From Bordetella parapertussis (GTDB lineage: Bacteria; Pseudomonadota; Gammaproteobacteria; Burkholderiales; SG8-41), in assembly GCA_945906815.1 (NCBI GenBank), contig CAMDRT010000043.1:1-36798 (forward strand): a stretch of 36,798 nucleotides of DNA, given 5' to 3'. Positions 31,860 to 36,798 of the stretch are shown here, piece by piece. Made by a program: the position numbers and the translations under genes. Each line of letters opens with the position of its first letter. The first letter of the stretch is position 1. The notes beneath the pieces are model-generated. The model searched no databases. It saw only the letters and a list, made by a program, of their open reading frames with translations, and was not told where the DNA came from.

Positions 31860-32449
31860 TGTTCACCGGCATCGTAACCGCGGTCGGCACCCTTGCCACA
31901 GTGACGGCCACCGCGGGCGGCGTGCGTATAGCGGTGGCCGCGCCGCACTTGGATTTGGCGGATGGGCAGGTAGGGGAGAGTATCGCGGTCAACGGCGTGT
32001 GTCTGACCGCGATTGTGATTTCGGCAGCGGGTTTCGAGGCCGACGTATCGCGGGAGACGCTGCGCTGCGCGGCAGGGTTCGAGGTGGGTGCGCGGGTGAA
32101 TCTGGAACGCGCATTGCGGCTGGCGGATCGTCTGGGCGGGCATCTGGTGAGCGGGCATGTGGATGGCGTGGCTACGGTGGTGCGGGTTGAGGCCGCCGGT
32201 GACAACCAGGTTTTTGTGTTCGAAGCACCGCGCGAGGTGGCGCGCTACATCGCGCTCAAGGGCTCGATCGCGATCCATGGGGTGAGTCTTACCGTGAATG
32301 CAGTGCATCACCTGCAGTTTTCAGTTAACCTTATCCCGCACACGCTGGCGTCGACCAATCTCGGTGCGCTGGCGGCGGGTGCGCGCGTTAATCTTGAAGC
32401 CGACACCGTGGCGCGTTATGTCGAGCGTTTGTCGCTAGCGTCCTCATAA
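31859..32449 (+). CDS. ribE: Riboflavin synthase alpha chain
   Basis: A 196-residue trimeric enzyme that dismutates two 6,7-dimethyl-8-ribityllumazine molecules into riboflavin and a pyrimidine. It has two similar beta-barrel halves: the N-terminal half starts 'MFTGIVTAVG' and has 'IAVNGVCLTAIV' and 'SRETLR'. The second has 'GGHLVSGHVDGVATV', 'GSIAIHGVSLTVNAV' and 'VNLIPHTLASTNL'. Its start codon overlaps the ribD stop. The usual next genes of the pathway (ribBA, ribH) do not follow; instead, a signalling gene starts 50 bases downstream. Confidence 0.97.
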   Translation: MFTGIVTAVGTLATVTATAGGVRIAVAAPHLDLADGQVGESIAVNGVCLTAIVISAAGFEADVSRETLRCAAGFEVGARVNLERALRLADRLGGHLVSGHVDGVATVVRVEAAGDNQVFVFEAPREVARYIALKGSIAIHGVSLTVNAVHHLQFSVNLIPHTLASTNLGALAAGARVNLEADTVARYVERLSLASS

Positions 32450-32499
32450 GTTTCAAGAAATGAAATGATAACGCTGTAAATCCTTGGAGGGAGCTCAAG

Positions 32500-35484
32500 A
32501 TGGCTAAACGCCGGCAGAAGGCAACGCAGCAGGTAAAGGGCAATGAGCCGGACCCAACGTCGGCGAGTGTGCCGCCACCCGAGACGCAAGCCCCGCCAAG
32601 CAGCGAGAGTGCACCGACTTTTCCCATCGTCGGCATCGGGGCTTCGGCCGGAGGGCTGGCGGCATTCGAGGCATTCTTTTCCGCAATACCGCTAGATGTT
32701 GATCCGGGCATGGCCTTTGTGCTGGTGCAGCATCTGGCGCCGGATCACAAGAGCATACTCTCCGCACTCCTGCGCAGATACACGCGCATGCCGGTGTATG
32801 AAGTGCAAGATGGCATGACGGTGCAGCCCAATTGCGCTTACATCATTCCGCCCGACTGCGACATGGCCTTGTTAAGAGGCACGCTACAGTTGCTGCAACC
32901 GTCTTCCCCGCGTGGCCAGCGTCTGCCGATAGACTACTTCTTTCGATCCCTGGCGAGCGACCAGCGCGAAAGAGCGATCGGCATCGTGCTCTCGGGCACC
33001 GGCACCGACGGCACGTTGGGCGTACGCGCCATCAAGGGCGAAGGCGGCATGGTCATGGTGCAGACCCCCGAATCCACGGAATTCGACGGCATGCCGAGAA
33101 GCGTGATAGCGACCGGGGTGGTGGACTACGAGTTGTCGCCGGCCAAGATGCCGGCTCAGCTTCTCTCCTATGTGAATCACGCCTTCGGCAGATCCCCCGT
33201 GGTGAGTCCGACACCCAAGGTCGAGAATGCGCTGAAAAAGATTTTCATTCTGTTGCGCACGCAGACTGGGCACGATTTCTCGCAATACAAGCCGAGCTCA
33301 GTAAACCGACGCATCGAACGGCGCATGGCGATGCACCAGATCGGGGCGTTGGAGGGTTACGTCAAGTTTCTGCAACACTCGTCAGTCGAGATGGATGGGC
33401 TATTTCGCGACCTCTTGATCGGGGTGACCAACTTCTTCCGCGATCCCGAGGCCTTCGATGCGCTGGAGAAACAGATCATCCCCAAGCTGTTCGAAGGCAG
33501 GCCCGCCGGCTCCCCTATCCGGATCTGGACGCCGGGGTGCTCCACCGGGGAGGAGGCCTATAGCCTGGCCATCCTGCTAGTCGAGCGCTTGGAGGTGCTA
33601 AAGCAAAGCCATCCGGTGAATGTATTCGCCACCGACATCGACGCCCGGGCGATTGCTACCGCCCGTGCCGGCATCTATCCGGCCAGTATCGCCGCCGACA
33701 TTTCACCGACCAGGCTGGCGCGTTTCTTTACCGCCGAGCCCGGCACAGCGGGCTTTCGCATCAACAAGAGCATCCGCGACATGCTGGTGTTTTCCGAGCA
33801 GGACCTGATCCGGGATCCGCCTTTCTCCAAGCTCGACCTCATCAGTTGCCGCAACGTCCTCATCTACATGAATGGGGATTTGCAAAAGAGGATCATGCTG
33901 CTGTTTCATTACGCGCTCAAGTGGGGCAGCCATTTGTTTCTCGGTACCTCCGAGAGCGTGGGCGATAACAGCGATCTGTTTGCCGTCCTGGATCGCAAGG
34001 CGAAGCTGTATCTGCGCAAACAAGATCATGGCATAGCGCGTCGAGGGGCTCTGGGCGACTTCCTGACGAACACTACGGCGACGGGTGGGGAGCTGACGCG
34101 GGCGCCCGGCAAAGTCGAGGGCGGGATAAAACTGCCGCTGCGCGAGCTGACCGAGCGGACGCTGCTGCAGATGCTCGACCCGATCGGTGTGCTCATCAAC
34201 AGCCGGGGGGACATTCTCTACGTGCACGGGCGCACCGGGATGTATCTGGAGCCAGCCCAGGGCGAGGCGACGTTCAATATTCTGAAGCTGGCCCGCGAAG
34301 GCTTGCGGCGCAGCTTGACGACTGCTCTGCACAAGGTGGTGGCCACCAGAGGGATCGTGCGCACCCCGGAGGTGCGCGTCAAAAGCAACGGCCACTACAC
34401 TCTGGTGGATCTTGTGATCCATCCGGTGGCGGGCGTTGCAGGCGCCCTGACTGAGCTTCCGCTGTACCTGGTCGTGCTGTCGGGAACGCCGGTCATCGAA
34501 CCCGAAAAAACCGAAGCTGCTACGGCTGTAGCGATCTCCGGGGAGGGCGAAGCTTCGCGTCTCGCGCAGCTCCAGCAGGAACTGCAGGCGAAGGAGGAAT
34601 ACATCCAGAGCACGCACGAGGAAATGGAGACCGCCAACGAGGAGCTTAAGTCCTCCAACGAGGAAATGCAGTCGGTGAACGAGGAATTGCAGTCCACCAA
34701 CGAGGAGCTGGAGACTGCGAAGGAGGAAATGCAATCGGTCAACGAGGAACTGTCCACTGTCAACGCCGAGCTGCAGACCAAGCTGGGGGACCTGTCGCGG
34801 GCCAACAACGACATGAACAATCTGCTTGCGGGCACGGGCATCGGCACGGTCTTCGTGGACCATGAGTTGCGCATGCTGCGTTTCACGCCGGCCGCCCGCG
34901 AGATCATCAATTTGATCCCGAGCGACACGGGAAGGCTGGTGAGCGACATCGCCTCCAACCTGCTCGACTACCAAAATCTAGGACTGGACGTGCGCGCCGT
35001 GCTCGATACGCTGGTGCCCAAGGAGGTGGAGGTGAGGACCAAGACGGGGAACCGCTACGCGATGCGCATCCAGCCCTACCGCACCCTAGAGAACGTCATC
35101 GAGGGCGCGGTGCTCACTTTCGTGAACATCAACGAGTTGGCGAAGGCGCGGGCCGAACTGCGTAGTCTGGCTGCCATTATGCACGATGCGTACTACGCCA
35201 TCGTCGTGCAGGACACACAAGGCCGCATTCTGGCCTGGAACCCTGGCGCGGAGCGGATGTATGGCTGGAACGCAACTGAGGCGCTCAAGATGAATGCGCG
35301 CGCGTACATTCCGCCGCCGCTGCGCGAGAGCGAGTCGGACAAGCTGCTTCAGTTGACCCAGGCGGAGGTTGTAATGCCGTATCCCTCGCAACGGCTCTCC
35401 AAGGACGGTACGGTAGTTGATGTCGAGGTTACCGCCAGCGCTCTGCTGGACGAGGCTGGGGACGGAATGCCTATGCGTTCGTGA
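32500..35484 (+). CDS. CheB-CheR-PAS hybrid chemotaxis-type protein, C-terminus frameshifted
   Basis: 994 residues. The CheB methylesterase domain (about 40-225) has its triad: Ser49 ('IGASAGGL'), His78 ('VQHLAP') and Asp170 ('GTGTDGTLG'). CheR methyltransferase (about 245-515) has 'VTNFFRDPEAFDAL', 'WTPGCSTGEEAYSLAILL' and 'DLISCRNVLIYMN'. A coiled coil of heptads 'SxNEEMQSVNEELQSTNEEL' follows (about 697-770), then two PAS domains. There is no receiver domain. Such fusions sit in sensory systems that demethylate and methylate receptor-like partners. The ending 'AGDGMPMRS' departs from the family; the frame beside it reads 'AYAFVKTER' and reaches a stop overlapping the next gene by 8 bases, so one base appears lost near 35458-35466. 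The ribosome-binding site GGAGGGAGC lies 7 bases ahead of the ATG. Confidence 0.92.
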   Translation: MAKRRQKATQQVKGNEPDPTSASVPPPETQAPPSSESAPTFPIVGIGASAGGLAAFEAFFSAIPLDVDPGMAFVLVQHLAPDHKSILSALLRRYTRMPVYEVQDGMTVQPNCAYIIPPDCDMALLRGTLQLLQPSSPRGQRLPIDYFFRSLASDQRERAIGIVLSGTGTDGTLGVRAIKGEGGMVMVQTPESTEFDGMPRSVIATGVVDYELSPAKMPAQLLSYVNHAFGRSPVVSPTPKVENALKKIFILLRTQTGHDFSQYKPSSVNRRIERRMAMHQIGALEGYVKFLQHSSVEMDGLFRDLLIGVTNFFRDPEAFDALEKQIIPKLFEGRPAGSPIRIWTPGCSTGEEAYSLAILLVERLEVLKQSHPVNVFATDIDARAIATARAGIYPASIAADISPTRLARFFTAEPGTAGFRINKSIRDMLVFSEQDLIRDPPFSKLDLISCRNVLIYMNGDLQKRIMLLFHYALKWGSHLFLGTSESVGDNSDLFAVLDRKAKLYLRKQDHGIARRGALGDFLTNTTATGGELTRAPGKVEGGIKLPLRELTERTLLQMLDPIGVLINSRGDILYVHGRTGMYLEPAQGEATFNILKLAREGLRRSLTTALHKVVATRGIVRTPEVRVKSNGHYTLVDLVIHPVAGVAGALTELPLYLVVLSGTPVIEPEKTEAATAVAISGEGEASRLAQLQQELQAKEEYIQSTHEEMETANEELKSSNEEMQSVNEELQSTNEELETAKEEMQSVNEELSTVNAELQTKLGDLSRANNDMNNLLAGTGIGTVFVDHELRMLRFTPAAREIINLIPSDTGRLVSDIASNLLDYQNLGLDVRAVLDTLVPKEVEVRTKTGNRYAMRIQPYRTLENVIEGAVLTFVNINELAKARAELRSLAAIMHDAYYAIVVQDTQGRILAWNPGAERMYGWNATEALKMNARAYIPPPLRESESDKLLQLTQAEVVMPYPSQRLSKDGTVVDVEVTASALLDEAGDGMPMRS

Positions 35485-35532
35485 AGACAGAGCGGGGGGA
35501 GATCAAGAGCAATCAAAGGGGACAGACAGGCA

Positions 35533-36471
35533 ATGAGTAAAAAAACCAAGGCGCCCGCGAGCGATCTCCTGGCGCTAAGTGTGAGCGCGGAGATACGCCA
35601 GCAGGCTGAAATGACGGCGTCGGCTGAAGCCGCCAGCGCGCCTGAACAGGCCGTCGACCTGTCCACCGCTCAGGAGATGCTGCAGGAATTGCGCGTGCAC
35701 CAGATCGAACTGAAGATGCAGAACGAGGAACTGCGCCAGGCGCACGATCATCTGGACGAGATACGCGAGATGTATGCCGATCTCTACGACACGGCCCCGG
35801 TGAGCTATTGCAGTGTCACTGAAACCGGGTTGATCCTGCAGTCCAACCAGGCCACCACCATCCTTCTGGGCCAGGTCAAGTCCAAACTGTTTCAACAGTC
35901 GATCAGCCGGTTCATCTACGCGTACGATCAGTACATCTACTACCACATGTGCAAACGTCTTCTGGTTGGGGGAAAGCCTCAGACCTGCGAACTTCGGATA
36001 CGGAAACCGAACTCGACCTCATTGTGCTTGGTGCAAGTGACGGCTACTGTTCATGAAGAGGGCGGCCGGAGGACTATACGTCTCACCCTGGACGACGACG
36101 CTGAGCGTCGGAAGGCGCAGGGAGCGCTGTTGGACGACGACGCAGGACTACGGGCCATACTGCAGACGGCTGTTGACGCCTACTGGCTGGTGGATGCGCA
36201 GGGGAGTCTTAAGGAAGTTAGCGACACCTATAGTAGGATAAGCGGATACAGCGAGCGGGAAACACTGACGAGTCGAAGAAACGACCGGGATATTGCAACA
36301 ACGATCAGCAGAATTGCTGCTCGGTTGGGAGCATCCCCGGATCTGCATGAGGATTGCTTTGAGTCCTGTCACCGCCGCAAAGTCGGCCCTGAGTTCGATG
36401 TCGAAGTGCGCATCCATCGGCATCCGCTGAACTCCGGGCTATTCTTGGTGCTTCTGCGGGACATTACCTAA
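35533..36471 (+). CDS. PAS-domain protein without output domain
   Basis: 312 residues. A Ser/Ala-rich start leads to 'MLQELRVHQIELKMQNEELR', a signature coiled-coil that opens many PAS sensor proteins. PAS1 follows ('DLYDTAPVSYCSVTETGLI'). PAS2 starts near 205 ('VDAYWLVDAQGSLKEVSDTY') and ends in 'FLVLLRDIT'. In homologues 'RDITERKR' leads into a kinase or GGDEF domain; here a stop codon comes directly after RDIT, so it is either a truncated sensor or a natural stand-alone partner of the CheB-CheR hybrid. The region from about 36180 on uses more AGA/AGT-type codons than its neighbours. Its start codon overlaps the frame-corrected end of the gene upstream. Confidence 0.85.
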   Translation: MSKKTKAPASDLLALSVSAEIRQQAEMTASAEAASAPEQAVDLSTAQEMLQELRVHQIELKMQNEELRQAHDHLDEIREMYADLYDTAPVSYCSVTETGLILQSNQATTILLGQVKSKLFQQSISRFIYAYDQYIYYHMCKRLLVGGKPQTCELRIRKPNSTSLCLVQVTATVHEEGGRRTIRLTLDDDAERRKAQGALLDDDAGLRAILQTAVDAYWLVDAQGSLKEVSDTYSRISGYSERETLTSRRNDRDIATTISRIAARLGASPDLHEDCFESCHRRKVGPEFDVEVRIHRHPLNSGLFLVLLRDIT

Positions 36472-36474
36472 CAA

Positions 36475-36502
36475 AAACGCGTGGAGGTGGCACCCCGCGT
36501 TT
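36475..36502 (+). terminator. Hairpin after the PAS gene
   Basis: AAACGCG (36475-36481) pairs with CGCGTTT (36496-36502) around a 14-base loop, starting 4 bases after the PAS stop codon. There is no long T run, so termination would be weak. Confidence 0.4.
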
Positions 36503-36522
36503 AGCCAAGTCAAACCAGAGAA

Positions 36523-36726
36523 CAATGGCGCTATCTTAAGGGCGATTTACCACGGAACACACGGAATACGCGGAAAAAAAAGTGCGCGGAATTTTTCTGT
36601 GTGTTCCGCGTTTTCCGTGGTTAATGGTCTTGAAGTACGCCGTTGCGGGATGCGCATTGCACGTGTGCCACCACCTGTGGCTGGTGACCGGCGCACACCC
36701 TGGACACGCTTAAGATAGTGCCATTG
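36523..36726. repeat. 18-bp inverted repeats bracketing the last repeat copy
   Basis: CAATGGCGCTATCTTAAG (36523-36540) and its inverse CTTAAGATAGTGCCATTG (36709-36726) match with one mismatch. Outside them is the same flank in direct form (AAACCAGAGAA on both sides). They look like the terminal inverted repeats of an insertion sequence or a small non-autonomous element. TGGACACGCTTAAG at 36701 has the form of an insertion-sequence end. Confidence 0.5.
36540..36676. repeat. Dispersed palindromic repeat, copy 2
   Basis: Close copy of 14457-14584 in the same orientation: GGGCGATTTACCACGGAAC start, A-rich and T-rich centre, TGGTCTTGAAG through CCACCACCT end. It has about 10 extra bases (around 36607-36616, CGCGTTTTCC) in the right arm, which complete the inverse of the left ACCACGGAACAC-GGAATACGCGG arm. 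It could thus be the more complete form. Confidence 0.9.
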
Positions 36727-36781
36727 AAACCAGAGAAGTTAGTCGGAGAAGGTCAATCGGAGCAGACACCATGGACGTTGC

Positions 36782-36798
36782 GGGGGGGGGGGGGGGGG
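36782..36798. other. Terminal G17 homopolymer, probable artefact
   Basis: The window ends in 17 consecutive G bases. This is what two-colour sequencing produces when signal is lost, and an assembly can carry such read ends into a contig end. No natural feature is suggested. Confidence 0.8.

Larger units (their letters stand above)
36472..36798. other. Contig end: repeats, possible IS start, poly-G
   Basis: No full gene. After the weak hairpin come the inverted repeats and the palindromic repeat. From about 36701 there may be the left end of an insertion sequence, with a GGAGAAGG-like ribosome-binding site and an ATG at 36771, but only three codons follow before the G run. Confidence 0.4.

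Noticed and set aside
33703..34974. 423-codon open frame antisense to the CheB-CheR hybrid
   Set aside because: It mirrors the heptad repeats of the real gene in a shadow frame (His/Leu/Val/Gln-rich), has no family motifs and no ribosome-binding site.
1..36798. tRNA or rRNA genes
   Set aside because: No cloverleaf with the TTCGA arm and CCA end, and no 16S/23S conserved segments, were found on either strand by eye.

Overview
The window looks like a GC-rich chromosomal contig from a motile, Gram-negative proteobacterium, most likely a betaproteobacterium. The reasons are the gene orders: fliC-flaG-fliD-fliS-fliT, darP-mog divergent from pmbA, glyA-nrdR-ribD-ribE, an ompR/envZ pair and an skp/ompH homologue. 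I cannot place it below class level from sequence alone. Nearly all of it is ordinary chromosome, with dispersed palindromic and minisatellite repeats in the intergenic gaps. The last 17 bases are a poly-G run that is probably an artefact.

Layout. (1) 1-5028, minus strand: flagellar filament operon fliC-flaG-fliD-fliS-fliT, then a partial FliK-like gene at the left edge. A sigma-28-like promoter precedes fliC and a strong terminator follows it. (2) 5470-14435: a signalling block. On the minus strand lie a receiver/PAS histidine kinase, a LuxR-type regulator and two I-site-containing diguanylate cyclases. On the plus strand lie a small histidine kinase, a REC-PAS-GGDEF-EAL protein with a degenerate GADEF motif, and an HDOD protein. 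(3) 14711-17384: ispF, then convergent envZ/ompR with a minisatellite between the two. (4) 17385-18687: a repeat-rich gap with a cluster of GTTAC/GTAAC boxes, a small exported protein and a probable DUF1501 remnant. (5) 18688-19818: an orphan DGQHR-domain (DndB-like) gene. (6) 19834-22362, minus strand: a compact operon of a carboxymuconolactone decarboxylase/AhpD-like protein, a tartrate/isopropylmalate-type dehydrogenase and two YoaB-type Rid proteins. (7) 22473-24772: a CBS-pair protein and a PilZ-like protein. (8) 24828-32449: housekeeping genes (carboxylesterase, mog, darP, pmbA, ompH/skp, glyA, nrdR, ribD, ribE). (9) 32500-36471: a CheB-CheR-PAS hybrid with a probable C-terminal frameshift and a PAS protein without an output domain. 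Transposon-like inverted repeats and the contig end follow.

The most notable observation is the AhpD-like gene at 21724-22362. A single TGA interrupts one continuous reading frame exactly where the second cysteine of the redox CxxC motif belongs (C82-H-Y-U85). Directly after it, the mRNA can form a hairpin with a perfect 6-bp stem and a GGUC loop, about 21 nt from the UGA, similar in loop and spacing to the E. coli fdhF SECIS element. I read this as a candidate selenocysteine-containing CxxU redox protein that automatic gene callers would split into two broken genes.
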